A stretch of DNA of 64,000 nt from NCBI GenBank assembly GCA_947650285.1, contig CANTFL010000825.1, forward strand, positions 1 to 64,000. The letters run 5' to 3'. Positions 25,051-37,382 of the stretch are shown here, in pieces. The notes below the pieces were generated by a model. It did not search any database and was not told the DNA's origin. It worked only from the letters and a program-made list of their open reading frames with translations. Within the stretch, counting starts at the first letter, position 1. Each line of letters begins with the position of its first letter. The stretch is from Hyaloperonospora brassicae (taxonomy: Eukaryota; Oomycota; Peronosporomycetes; Peronosporales; Peronosporaceae). A program made the position numbers and the translations under genes.

Positions 25051-28000
25051 AGTCTATTATCGGCTAGAACGACGATTACGCCTGTCGATTTATCAAGTTG
25101 TATGAAGTACTTTGCCTCATATCTTAATTTCTATAAAAAGTGTGTGAATTACCGCTGGTCGTGATCTTTAGTCTCCATGCTGAGGGTAACCACTATTCAC
25201 CATCGATGACCGTGACTGCTGGTCACCACTGATGTCCGGGACCGCTGAACACCCCTGCTGACAGTGATCACGGGTATTAACCTATGGCCGTGACCGTTTA
25301 CCTATGCCTCGATCGCGTTCGAGCTCTTCAAAAGGTCAGTCACATATAAGTTGGTTTTATCGGATAGACCCAACGCGTCCGTGACCGGTTTCAGTCTTGT
25401 TATATCGTAGCGATAGCAATTAATCATAATGTAATTGATCGCTTCACCACACTTTTGCTACTCGAAAATGCTCGTGTGATTTAATTTCTCGTGACGAGCT
25501 GACTTTTAATCGTTAGAATGACCCTTCTTTATCGAAGGCTTTGTATCTACAATAATATAATATAAGAATCAGAAGCGTTTTTTTCTAACGAACATGACAA
25601 GACATGTTCAGCAAGGTGACTTCTTTCACGGTTCGAAGCAAACTCGCACTTAGAGTAATAATACATGTGCACAACGTAATATTTGGGACGCGTACGCACC
25701 CATCATTGCATCCCAATTGTATGTGCGAGCCACGACCTCGCAACTACGATATAGATCGATATCTTTGGATATCACTCTGATACAACGCACATAGAAAATA
25801 CGTGCTTAGGTTGAGTTTTAATAATTGTAGGATTTTTGAACTTATGTCGTTAAAATCGCTACAAAACACAAAGAAAAGCGCTAGTTGGAAAAGTAGCTGT
25901 ATTACGAGTTCCCACATCGGAAATTGATATATTAGGTCGCAAGAATACGAAGAAAGCGACCTACCTACTTTTGATGCATGCATCCCACACCCATTATCCT
26001 TGGACCCATTACCTTATCAAGTTTGTATATCGGAATCTTGAAATTGAGTGATATGATGCCCATCATACCCAAAATATCTAGATCATCACGATGACTGCAT
26101 ATCGTGGTATCACGATAAATGATAACTCAATTTAACTTCTTATATTACAAGATTATAATACCGCCAATAACGTTAGCATCAACATCAACTTCGACTTCAA
26201 AATAGAACAATGTGGTTTCTGTATTCTAAAACGGAATGGCTCCTTCTTGATAAATTAAAGAGCGTTAGTCCACTCCTATACGTCAGCTTTTCTATTTTAA
26301 TCAATCTACCGCTTCCGTTGAGAACATTTGAGCTAAACTAACAACTACTTTTGTGTGTGTGTCAGCAGAATTAATACTGATAATTATCCTGTATATATGT
26401 CCCTGCAAATTTTGTGGAATGAAGAGATTATCGTCTTCATCTAAAAATTCATAAATCTTGCTTATCGTGTTGGGGTTGACACAGAGATATCCTGCGTCGT
26501 TTTCAATCATCGTATGGGATTTCTTTTTCACTATTTCTAAGTTCTTCTTCTACGAAGACAGGTCAGTAGCATTTATATACTGTGTGTCGAGATCAACGTC
26601 TGCAGTTGATAAAATAGAGGCATTTAGGCTCGTCAGATCAGTTATTATTACACTTTCATAAAAGTCACACGAAATTAAGGTAAAGATGTATGCATGTTCG
26701 ACGCGTGCACCATTTTGTATATGCCGAGTTCCGCTATTGGCAAGATTGGATTTACCTTTTAAACGAGTAAACGCAATTTATATTGAGGATTTGATAACAC
26801 GTATTGTATAGTAATCTGTTTCTGATGTAGGAATTAGACATCTTTAATCGCAATTTAATTGAATGAGCAAGATTTATGTAAAGTACGACGTATATCGAAG
26901 GTATTGATCGAGTAAGAGTTTACAGATAAGACTTTTAAGAGGAAAGGATTAACTGATGCAGACACGAGCACGAATCTTGGCTGCCATCGACCCTGAAACA
27001 CCGACAATAATAACCTTATGATGAAAATTTCAGCAGGCTCAAGATTTCTCCTGTAATTGCATTCCAGAAAACCGATACAAACTATATGGAACGGACTTCA
27101 ATAAATATGCCTGAACCATTGGAGGCTGCAATGGTGCACTCTAAGAAGAAAAATGCTTGTTCGGTTGTCAAATTGCAAGTAACAATGATCTTGTGTACAA
27201 AATTATATTAGAATGGACAGGATACTACCCTCCTCAATTTCGTTTTACGTTCAAGAAGACTAATTATAGGCGCATCGTAACAATTAAGCAAGACCGTTGT
27301 GACTGTGAATGAAAAAATAGGGTTCATCACCAGCGACATCTAGACGTATAGCAGGCCGTTTCAAGATCGACTGTGGGCACGTTGAATATCAATATGCCAT
27401 TGGCATATTTTACTGATCTTGATGGAATTGATGAATAGTTATATATGTCAAACTCAAAAGTTTGTATTCGCGTTTACCTTTGTAAAATGTCGTCAGGTAT
27501 ACTACACAACGGGTCGCTGCGAAGTTGCTTTAAAAAGGTGGGCTTGTCCTCATTATTCGAACGCGTATCTGACTTTAAAAACGATTGGCGCAAAAGTGCA
27601 TCTACGATAACGTTTAGTCGTTCTGTACCATGCTTTGATAAAAGCTTATGCTGGCAAAGAACGAAGGCTATATCGTCATTATTTACGAAATGTGGCTGCT
27701 ATTGACGGTCGTGCTTGATCAAAAATAGTTTTGAAACGATGAATGTCTATATTCGAAACTATGGACGATAATGAGCTGGCGCATACTTCATATCCAGCTT
27801 CTTTTCTTGATATACAATACGTACCTAGGCTCTCCTGGTTTGCGTCAAACCCGAATGAAACCAGATGTAGCGCTCTGCACCTTCTGAACCGTATTGCATC
27901 ATCGCGTTACCGATTTAAAAATTCCTGGCGTTACATATTTTATGGAATGGTCTGTTTCACTTTTGTATTCTTCACAAAGGCAAATAAATCATTTCGTTTA

Positions 28001-30700
28001 TAATACTTTGCCCAGAGTACTGCGGTTCAGCATCACAACAAATCTCTTTTTGATTCATGTTGCAACTAATAAGTAAAGCGTTCAGTTTGGCGCAGTTAAG
28101 GAGGGAATCTTGCAAGTGCGCCTAATTAGCCAGAAAAGTTGTACTAGGCTCGACATCATTTGCCACTGACGAGATGGTGATCATCATGGTCGCTTGATCA
28201 GAAGGTACGTCATTTCTACCGAAGCTACACCCTAAAAAGGATTGTAGTTATATTAAATATTTATTTAATACATTTGCACTGACCTTGATGTTATATATCT
28301 TATAGGTCTAACAGATTCTTTCACATCCCTTATGACCTAACTCGCTACTACTAGAGTATTTGCTTAAGGGAAGAAATTGACTGGTACGGGATGTTCCGTT
28401 CATGGAAGGAGGATCGAATTGAAGTTATGTATCAGAGGCATGGACTAAAAGATTGTGTTTTTTTGACGTTTTGTCTAGGATGACGTCCTACATGGATAGC
28501 GGTTTATGTACCGATGTTGGCACAGTATATATTAACTGAATGCGTGCACAGTTTGCTAGCGTAGTCGAATAATTTACACAACGATGTTAGGAAAGATGTA
28601 AGTTGTTTTGCCTCTAGTTTTTACATTTAAGTTGTCCATCCTTTTACTTGTCGTTGAGGTAGTGAATACGACTTGATTACTTGCTCTTTTATGCCCAGGT
28701 TTTGTTTCTCGATCTCTTGTCTGGTCTATGTTTCCTTTGCAAATCACAAGTCCTGACAAAAAAATGCATCTCCTCATTTTAAATTAACTTGTATCGACAA
28801 CATTTACTTGTATACCCAGTGCACAAAAGTAATTTTCGATAGGCATAAGTATCTTCATCAAGAATACTTTCGTCCAAAAATCCTTATGGAACACGTAAGT
28901 GTTCCTTAAATTGATGCCGACCAAACATTGGCAGCGTACAGATCATCTTAGACGAGTGCGTCGATCTTTTTAACCTTGTCACGACGCAGATCTATCCTAT
29001 AACGTTTTATTTCAATTGTTACGAACCACAGTATCACCAAATATGAAATTTAGAGACTCTATCAGATCAAGCTCTAAAGCGACCACATTTGTTCTGTCAC
29101 TTATTGTGACTCGCAATGTTTCATTGCTGTCACGATAACAAATTTACTCAGAGAACAGGGTAATTTTTCACTCGTATCATTTGCTTGAAGGATTTCTTAT
29201 GTGAGCACATCGTGACGCATTCCCTTAACGTCTTAGGGATGTGATAGAGTTACCGCAGCCAGTCACATTATTTTAGACTCTTACGTAGACTCAGACTTAT
29301 CTTAAAGCCGCTTCTGAAAATGATATCTTTTTTACATAAATTTTCTTTCTTTCAGAATGCATCGATGGCCCTGGCCTTAGAAAATTACACGTGTGCTGAA
29401 CATTAGCCCATGCGAAAGTTATCACATCAACTAGTAGCTTGCCGAAGTGTAGCGGTTAGCTAAAGTGGGGTCTTTTGTGTTGGATCTCTATGTTGTACCA
29501 CAGAAGAGACCACCGTATCAGTCAAAAAGCATTGAAGGCTTATAACCGCTCCATATATGGTACCGGTTTAGATATGCGCTACCAGCTAGTCCATGCCTCC
29601 TACTGCTTGGGCTATTGAAGGTCAATGATAACATCGAATTTTTCATCAGAATCTTGGACAGTATTATCACAATGTAGCGTTAATCGCTCAGCGTATATTA
29701 AAGCATGAATGATTGTATATCTTCTTTTACTGATAAGCATGCTGAAAGGCGCAATGATGCCCTCGCTTGACGGGTCTCGCGCTCAACAAGAAGTAGACTA
29801 AGGTCCTCCAGCGACCGGCGTCGAAATACATTGCTTGACGTGTAACAGTTAGTTAGGGCTCACCGTGGCATGCCTTTGGTCAATATTATCTGCAAGACGG
29901 TGAGAAACATTTTTTCACCAGGGGCAGCAACACATTAATTCGGTATGTTAAGATTTACATTCGTCAAGAAGCCTACAGAGTCTTGACGTCGTTATATCGG
30001 CAAGGTGATCCACTCTGCTGCCCTCGACCAGGTTATGATAGATCCGCTACATTATTGTGACATCGCATCAGCTTCGGAATCGCGTCTTGGCCCCGTATTG
30101 GTCGACGGACGTTCTCTACGTAATACTGCTGGCAGCATTCGATTCGTGCAATACGTATGTAGGCGTAGTACCCTGTGATTTGACTGATTGAATGCATAAA
30201 ATCTTTACATATAGGAGTGACAATTTCTCTATTCGTCACGTAGGATTGATCCAGTTGTTTCGAACTCCGCCCATTTGTAGCATCGGGGGACGATAGGACC
30301 TAAATTCGATGCCAGCCTGTTCCAGAATAAATACATTATGTTCCGCCACTCAGAACGCGTATCCTCCCGTATGTGTTACTTAATGGAACAAGTAAGTATT
30401 ATAAGAAGTAGACTACATACATTAAACAAACCTTGTCATTAATTCGTATTCATGAATCGTATTAGCTGTGAGGTGGTGAATGGTCTAAACGTGAGCGTGT
30501 ACGCCACGATTAAGCTACGTGAGGATCAAGAGCTCAAACTATAAATGAATTTGGTTTGCGGCGACTAAAACGTTGGTCCGAGATAGGGCTAAGAATGCCT
30601 CTTATTACTCAGTCGTAAATGGTTCGTGAAGCTTGAGCCTTAACACCTAAGTTATATTGCTATGCTCGGTCGATTTTGACAAAGCAAACGAAGCAATTAT
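25051..30700. other. Unrecognised AT-rich stretch
   Basis: No gene is supported. Around 25170-25330, CCGTGAC(C/T)G-type motifs recur with spacing of about 20-27 bases, which looks like a decayed minisatellite. ORFs at 27419-27705 and 27743-28003 overlap in different frames and could be retroelement remnants, but I found no diagnostic motif. An AT palindrome lies at 28251-28270. Confidence 0.45.
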
Positions 30701-30715
30701 ATATATCGAGGATGC

Positions 30716-30905
30716 GAAGATCTTTATGGTGGCATGCAAATTGATATGGAATCCCATTTTATTATCTTCCTTGTAACCGGAGATACATTTTCTTAAGTTT
30801 TCAAAAATATATCTTAATTTAGGATCTGAAGGTCTCTTTGATGGCTTTCAAATCGATATGACGTCTCAAAAGAGGTTATTTCTGGTAATCGAAGATAGTT
30901 TTACT
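30716..30905 (+). repeat. Two degenerate direct repeats about 112 bp apart, possibly coding
   Basis: The segments beginning 30716 and 30828 translate to related peptides: EDLYGGMQIDMES then FIIFLVTGDTF, and EGLFDGFQIDMTS then RLFLVIEDSF. The common pattern is E-x-L-[YF]-x-G-x-Q-I-D-M-x-S. They are in different frames and separated by stops. They may be a remnant of a protein with internal repeats. I do not recognise the family. Confidence 0.35.
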
Positions 30906-32569
30906 ACGCTTTCAGGTCAACGCGCGTGCGTTGACCCGCTAGGTGCACTCTAACATTACTGCTGTCTTACCAATTTAAAGTGTTGGATATCCTATTCACT
31001 TATAAGCTTTGACTGTGAAGCACCTTGATGGTAAAGAAAGGTTACCTTATAACTATACGTGTTACGGACGCGCTCTTACTCAGTTATCTGAGCAAGAAAT
31101 TGGCATGATAACAATACAAGGGCGCGTACGCCCGACGTCAGGTACACGTGGCGTGAGAAAGCGCAACCAAGACAATATCGAACCCGAAAGCTCTGTCTTG
31201 AGGAAAAAGTAGAGCTGTTATTTAATATAGTTATTTTTCTACTTAAGTCGCCAAAAAGTCAACACAACGTCCTTATGTTTTCCAGTATACTATTCCTTTG
31301 ACCTTTACAAGGGGCACGTGCGGTCCAAGTTCAAGTAAGTTGAACAACAAGCTGATTCTCCAGAAGACTCGTTTCGGTACATGGGCACACTTGGCTTCCG
31401 ACGTGGCGTTCTCTTGTCTAGATTCGACCTGACGATTTGCTTGTCTTTTTATGTCATAGGAGTCTGGACAAATTTACTGTGCGCGACTGCATGCATAAAA
31501 GAGAGCAACACAAAAAGTGGCATAATGTTTGTGTGACTGGTCGTGAGATGTCATCGACAACTAATGGTTCTATCTCGAAGTGGGAGTGCTACCAGGCTGT
31601 GTGATGAATTAGATACGTTGAATCAGCAGAGACGCTCAGCAAACAGTACCTTGACAAAGACCACAGAGAATAGCAGCAAAACGGCAGATGTGCAGCTGAG
31701 CGTTATTTCCGATACACTATGATACGCCTACCTCAAGCAAATGTAACGTGACGGCATACGGGTTCACGCTACTGTGCTTGGATTCTACAGTAGGCGTGTA
31801 CGTCATTTTGCGTCGACCTTATATTCGATAGTCCAGGCAGATTTCGCCCTGTGATTCTTCCAGCGGAAGCCCGAATATGCGACACAGAGGCTACAAGCTC
31901 GTCCTGTTTTGCTGCTCACGAAACATCGACAGAGCGCTCAAAAAGAATTAACCTCGACGCACGTCTCCGTTTCGCTTTTGATGTCGTATTAGCGGATATC
32001 TCGTTCGATTCCTTTTCGATCAACGTTGCGAACCGCACTAGCAAGATGCCCTTTCCTTAGGTCTCGAATGGAGTGATCGAAGCGAGGGTATGTGCTAGGA
32101 AAAAGCAGCGGACCGAAATCCATTTCAGCTCTTTGTGGCTGTAGCGGAGCTACACAGCTTCATAAGTCAGATGAAGACTTTAACGCTCAATGAGCAACTT
32201 TAGTTCTACGAACCTGACTCAAAGAGTCAACAGCTCAGAGATCTTACGGCCCCTGTTCCAGGGGGATCCAAATGATTCAGAGAATCAACGATGAAGTGCA
32301 AGGAGTAGCTGCCTTATTAAGTCGTTTCTACCTCCTCGACGATCACAAGATGCCTCAAAGAGGCACCTGTCTATTGGATAAAAATGGAAACTAAATTTTA
32401 TTTTTTATTTTAACCTAAAAGAACACCATAGATACAAAGTAATTAACCTACTCGCTAATGTCCTGAATATACCTCTCACAGATCTCGTAATCAATGATTG
32501 ACAGACATCAGTCTTCAACAATTGATACTGTTTTCTGATATAAATTTAAAAGGGGATCCCATCCCTTGC
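30906..32569. other. Stretch without clear genes; may contain the body of element E's 3' LTR
   Basis: Short plus ORFs (31009-31212 and 31851-32060) show no recognisable domain. The right part, up to about 32612, should include the 3' LTR of the minus-strand element E. I could not find its far end. Confidence 0.35.
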
Positions 32570-32632
32570 GTGTAACACACTTATTGCCGACTACTAATCG
32601 ACGTGTTACTCCGTAGCACCCTCCCCCACCAG
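32570..32632 (-). promoter_or_regulatory. Polypurine tract and start of 3' LTR of element E
   Basis: Read on the minus strand, a purine-rich run with GGTGGGGGAGGG (complement of about 32618-32630) is followed within about 10 bases by TAACACGTCG...GTGTGTTACA (32575-32610). That matches the TGTAAC...GTTACA terminal-hairpin style of the other LTRs in this window. It lies downstream of element E's chromodomain, as expected for the 3' LTR start. Confidence 0.5.
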
Positions 32633-32682
32633 ACTGACGTTTCCACAAAACGTCAATCGAATTCTTTCTCGAAGAGGACGTT

Positions 32683-33584
32683 GTGTGTGCGCTTCAACCG
32701 TATGGTTCGCAAAACACAAAGTACCATAGTATCGCCACCCATGAGTCCTTGACTCTCTCGTCTTACCTCGGCATCGATGTGGAGGTGGATTATGGTAGCG
32801 ATACCGATATCCCTGGTGACGAGAGGACAATGTCCGACGCACCAGTGCAAGAGGCAGCGCCTCATATTGCACCAAACCCATTTGCCGAGCGTGGCGAAGC
32901 CAACTCGCCATCGGCGCCGCATAAAACACTTATCGTGGACGATGCCATCGTCACTAATCCGCTCGATGAGCAATTACAGTTGGCTATCCAACGAGAGGAG
33001 AGCGCCCAGCGCCGTATGCAGCTTGCTGCAGCGCTTTAGGGTCGTCGTGGATATCTGTTCACCCTACTCAATGAGGAAGAGCGTATACGCCAAACGACAG
33101 GTCGTTCTTTGGCAACGTGGGCCATTGACGCTGAGCCAATATCTTCAGATGATGTGGCGAGTCGACAGGTACTTGGCGAGAGGTACGTGCAACCTCACTT
33201 GACGACTCAGAGTCAATACAAGTTGCGACTTGACACGCAAGCACGGGGTGCACCGATTCCAACGATAAGGATATATCCATCCTTCTATTCGCAGGCGAAT
33301 CTCAGGAAGAAAAAGACAACGCTTTTGCTCGCTAAGTGCATCGGAAACGACACCTCGGCATCGTATTAGCTCTCATCGCAAGTGCCGATGTGGCAGATGT
33401 TCGTCTAGAACGTAAGCTTCGGTATGATCACGCCAAGCTTAAGGCTAGAGGCCAGTTGCAAACTTACACACGCTATGATCCGTCTGTGCCGGTCGATGTG
33501 GGTGTTTGTCACGCGGTGCATAACTACCCACCTGCTTCCACCACCATTGGTGAGAAGCGCTCTCGGTCGAGGAATGACCCCTGA
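32683..33584 (+). pseudogene. Convergent (antisense) ORF between chromodomain and 3' LTR of element E
   Basis: The plus frame is open from the ATG at 32683 to 33369 with one in-frame TAG at 33037-33039, 228 other codons in all. The second half begins GRRGYLFTLLNEEERIRQTT. It then shifts frame and continues at 33336-33584 (HRKRHLGIVLALIASADVAD, later DPSVPVDVGV). The peptide is hydrophilic, with an acidic Pro/Ala-rich start (ERTMSDAPVQEAAPH) and a Gln/Glu-rich helical stretch (QLQLAIQREESAQRRMQLAA). It stops just short of the chromodomain coding region, which runs toward it on the other strand. Some plant Gypsy lineages carry an antisense ORF in this position. Whether this is one, or a separate insertion, is open. 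No named domain is recognised. Confidence 0.5.
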
Positions 33585-33589
33585 CACGA

Positions 33590-34338
33590 TGTTCAAAAAC
33601 ATCAACGGCGTATGGGCAATCCTGCCGAAGTGGTATCTCACACTCCCACGAGTTCTCCAACTCCGGGTACCCTCGCCACTTCACCAGATACTGGTATTGA
33701 CCCTGACGACGGCGTCGTCTCAAGATTCACTCCAAATGAAACTGGTGGTTTCCCTGCTCATCGAGCAGCGTAGGAGGTGGTCGGTATACCGAAGAAGGAG
33801 CATGAGAAGGTGCTTCTCGAGCTGAGTGGTCTCCGTGAGAAATTGGGCACGACCTGGAGTGCATTTTACGCGGTTCGAGCCGTTGTCTAGGCATTAGAGT
33901 TGGACCAAGCCCAAGTCCAGGCATTGAAGTTGGGGCATGCCCAGATGGAGGCTCAGCTTGATCTCCCACTACGTATTTAGCAACTGATGGCAAGTCCAAC
34001 CTACGCGGCGCAAGCGCCTCCATGTTCACGTGAGACGGATCCCGATACGGCTTAAGCAAGCACAAGTAGAATACTTGATGTGTGCGCAGTTTGCGCGGAA
34101 GGTTGAGCTTATACGCAAGTCCATTCTTGGCGACGACCGTGAATGGTCCAATGAAGCGCGGGCGCAACTTTGTCTTGAAGCCAGCAGACACTACATTTGT
34201 AGGTAAGTTTTTAGCATTGAAGAAAACTTGGTCTCCGCACTCATAATGTTCAATACAATCTCTGCCTTTAGCATCAGCTTGTTTTTTTCTGCTTGTCTTG
34301 GCTATCCGCCAGTGCGTCACGCACATGTCGTAAGACAT
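33590..34338 (-). pseudogene. Element E: integrase C-terminal domain and chromodomain
   Basis: The 203-codon frame (34338-33727) contains the integrase C-terminal GPF motif (FIGPFTVVAKNGLAYKLNLP), then THQVFYLCLLKPYRDPSH, and a Pro-rich linker ending RPPPTLLDEQGN. After a frame break the chromodomain follows at about 33600-33710: YLVKWRGYPELENSWE, then PLRQDCP. The aromatic residues of a chromodomain (Y, W, W) are present. Chromodomain integrases direct insertion into particular chromatin. The gene is broken by at least one frameshift between linker and chromodomain. Confidence 0.85.
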
Positions 34339-34432
34339 TCAAACGCGTTGCAAGAAACTCGCTTACCTGTCTTTGAAAACTATCAGGCCTGATATAAGCA
34401 AGCCTATCGGCAAGTCCTCCCCGATCAAGCCT

Positions 34433-35023
34433 TTAATTACACAGTGGTAGCGTCAACGGAACGCGAGGGTGTGTAAGACAATTCACATAGAACGGTGTGT
34501 AGCCGGTAATGGCATGCACGGTGTTATTCGATGCAAACTCAACGACAGGGAGCATCGAACTCCTACGCTTAGGCGTTTCAGCGCAAACACTGCGTAATAT
34601 GTCACCGATAACGCGATTGACTCGCTCAGTTTGACCATCGGTCTGCGGATGATCCGCCGTGGACATGTCCAAACGTGTGCCGAGCACCTTGAAGATGTTT
34701 TATCATAACTTCCCAGTGAATAGAGAATCTCGGTCAGAGACAATTGCCACAGGCAAACCGTGTTGTCGAATCACTCGATCAATTAACAGCGTAGCTGTAC
34801 CCTCACCATCAATGATATCCGGCTCCGCCACTAAATGAGCCATCTTGCTCAAACGGTCAGCAAAGACCGCAATACCCGTATTTACCCAAGCATCTTTCGG
34901 TAAACCGAACAGGAAATCCATGATGATGGACACCCAACACCTCTGGGGTACAGGCAAACAAACCAGCTTCGGGGCCGTGTGAGGTGAAGGTTCCACTAGT
35001 TGACACGTTTCACACGTACGCAC
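34433..35023 (-). pseudogene. Element E: integrase zinc-binding end and catalytic core
   Basis: Two adjacent frames cover the integrase. The first (35023-34703) has CETCQL, the last two cysteines of the HHCC zinc site, then the core MDFLFGLPKDAW (first catalytic Asp) and IVSDRDSLFTG (second Asp). The second (34687-34433) has HPQTDGQTERVNRVIGD (catalytic Glu in QTER). All three acidic residues of the D,D-E triad can be seen, but a frame break separates the second and third, so it is not translatable as one protein. Confidence 0.85.
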
Positions 35024-35039
35024 ATATGTGATTACCTAT

Positions 35040-35590
35040 TTGTAAAGTTTACGCCACCAATGGCATTGGATCACAGAGCCATAGGTCTTCTCACGACCGA
35101 TGTGACCACTCAACGCAGTATCATGTGCCTCACAGAGGATCAGAAACTTCAACTACTCATTTTGAGGGACAACGATGCGAGGGGTATTCTCCATATCCGT
35201 GCTAAACCACAACAGTACCTAATTGGTGGAATATCGACGTAGCCTCGCACTAAAACGTGTTGACAATTCTATGTCTGAGTCGTTAAACTCCTCGCTCTAT
35301 AGATCACGTAGAAGAGCTACACAGTGTCCATCTTTAGCATATGTCGAGCAAATGAGGTTAGAGACCGATGATGACAGAGTCATTACATGAGCGAGCTCAT
35401 AGTCAGGCCGCGGGACAACACATCAGCCAAAGCATTCTGCTTGCCCGGATTGTACTTCACCTTGAAGTTTTATTCTGCAAACAATGAATGCGAACGATTC
35501 ATTCGCTGAGAAAGGTGTGGCGACTAGGTCGCAGTGAATAATGAAGTTTGATCGGTTTAGACCACAAAAGGCTTAGAGTCAAGCAGATGA
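35040..35590 (-). pseudogene. Element E: decayed RNase H-integrase connection
   Basis: This is continuous with element E by position, but the minus strand has many stops and I could read no confident motif. The plus ORF at 35000-35242 is a shadow. Confidence 0.4.
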
Positions 35591-35595
35591 ACTCT

Positions 35596-35990
35596 TTATT
35601 CGACTAAAGCGTACTTCATTGCAAGTAGCTTTTTGTCATGAACAGGACAGTTCTTTTCATCTGCTTTCAGCTGTCGGGACTCCAATGCAATGACGCGTTC
35701 CCGTCCATCATCATCTGTTTGTAACAGAGCACTGCTTATGGCAAAGTCAGATGTGTCACAGACGACACTGAAAGATCGATAAGAATCAGGCAAAGCCAAG
35801 ATTGGCGCATGAAGAAGACTCTCTTTAACATTCGTAAAGGCTTCATGCTCGGTATTAGTCCAACACAATTCCACATTCGTTTTGAGGAGATTGGGTAATG
35901 GCCGAGCCATATCTGCGTAATACGCACTGTACTTGTGCAAGTAATTGCAAAGGCCAAGCCACTTGCGTAGATTCTTTTTATTCTTTGGAA
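35596..35990 (-). pseudogene. Element E: RT thumb/connection and RNase H start
   Basis: The frame 35940-35596 reads HKYSAYYADMARPLPNLLK, then a run ending VVCDTSDFAISSALLQTDDD, and ESRQLKADEKNCPVHDKKLL. This is the standard order YLHKY...PLxxLLK, then the RNase H domain of Gypsy pol. The first RNase H Asp (CDTSDFA) is kept. It belongs to the same minus-strand polyprotein as the RT at 36100-37041. Confidence 0.85.
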
Positions 35991-36099
35991 CAGGCCAATC
36001 AACTATGGCTTTTACCTTATCGGGATCCGCTCTAAGGCCTCGCTTACCAATAAAGCACCCTTAAAAGGGAATCTCTTCTGCACCAAAGATGCACTTAGA

Positions 36100-37041
36100 C
36101 GCGTTGGCTTACAACTTATTTGTGCGCATGCGCTCGAGCACCGCTCGTAAATGGTCAATGTGATTGTCCACATCTGACCGACCGTTCATAGCACGACTAT
36201 GGATAAAGATGTCAGCAAAGTATTCCTGTGCATAACCTTTGTGAGGTCTGAACAATTGTGTCACAAGACGATTGAATGTAGCCGGGCATTCGATAACCCT
36301 TGCGATATAACAAGCCACTCCCAGAACATACCGCTTGGAGTGCTGACCGCTGTCAGCGGAAAATCGCTTTCTCGCATGTGAAGCTGGTAATAACCATCGA
36401 CTAAGTCGAGCGTACTGACATTGTACGTCCCACCATATTATATTGAAGAACATCCTTCCTCGAAATGGTGTCTGAGCCGGGATGGTGGCCGCATTAAGCT
36501 TATTGTAAGGATAATCAATTCACCACTTCCCATTGGGATTTTTGACACAGAAGCTCGGTGTGGAATGGGGAGATTTACTCTCACGTACCGTTTCTGCCGC
36601 GTGCTTTGCACGAAAGAAGTCGTCAATGACGTCACACTGTTCTTTGGGCAAAGGCCACTGCCGTGTTACGAAGTCTTTAGGTTCTAGGAACTAGGTCAAT
36701 TTCATGACGCACACTCTATCAGGAGGTAAGACTGACGGCGTGTCGTGACACGCCACGTCTTGGAATTCATATACAAAAGAATAAAACGGATCAAGAGGAT
36801 CCTTAAGGATCGCGGATCCACTACGCGCATTTAGTTTCGCCTTTGTGTCCTCGAGGACGGACTCGTCCAATAAAGAGAATGAGATCAATCTAACGTCGGG
36901 TCGGATGACCACTAAATCGGGTAATTCTCCTGCCTGTAAGGCTTGGCTTAATTCGCCATCAGACATTTCGTCGAGTTCGACGAGAGCTTCCATGGGCGGA
37001 AGCGTTGCGAGACGTATGTTACCATCAACGTGACCAGTCAC
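36100..37041 (-). pseudogene. Element E: reverse transcriptase with altered active site
   Basis: From 5' to 3' on the minus strand: the pre-RT linker (37041-36691; DPFYSFVYEFQDV, PSVLPPDR), the RT N-terminal run DDFFRAKHAAETVRESKSPH (about 36560-36620), FCVKNPNGKW (about 36525), LNAATIPAQTP, then CPATFNRLVTQLFRPHKGYA and EYFADIFIHSRAMNGRSDV (about 36170-36220). The catalytic YxDD box reads Y-F-A-D, so the first of the paired aspartates is lost. Frame changes occur after the NGKW block. The enzyme would be inactive even if the frame were open. Confidence 0.85.
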
Positions 37042-37382
37042 TCCATTAACAAGTGTGTATAGTGTATTATTACTGTTTTACCATGTGACGTTTCTGACGT
37101 GGTGCGCTTAACAGTTGCCACCCGATGCTGGGATTGGTTCCTCAGAGAAACCTTACGCCTCCTAGAGGCCGGGACAGTAGGGTCCCCGTGGTTGCTATTT
37201 ATCCTAACACGCTTTATACGAGAGCTCATGGCTTAAACGACATCGAGTAAAGAGTCACGTAACTCGAACACTTCAACCAATGGATTTACACGTACCACTT
37301 CACGTACAGTATCCGGGCCTAGCCCTGAACACTTTGGCTTCTCGCCAACAACGTCATTACCGACATTCAGCGAGGTGCCATC

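Noticed and set aside
33770..34050. Plus-strand frame rich in Leu/Gln antisense to element E integrase
   Set aside because: The minus frame carries the integrase C-terminal motif and the linker ending PPPTLLDEQGN, so the plus frame is the shadow.
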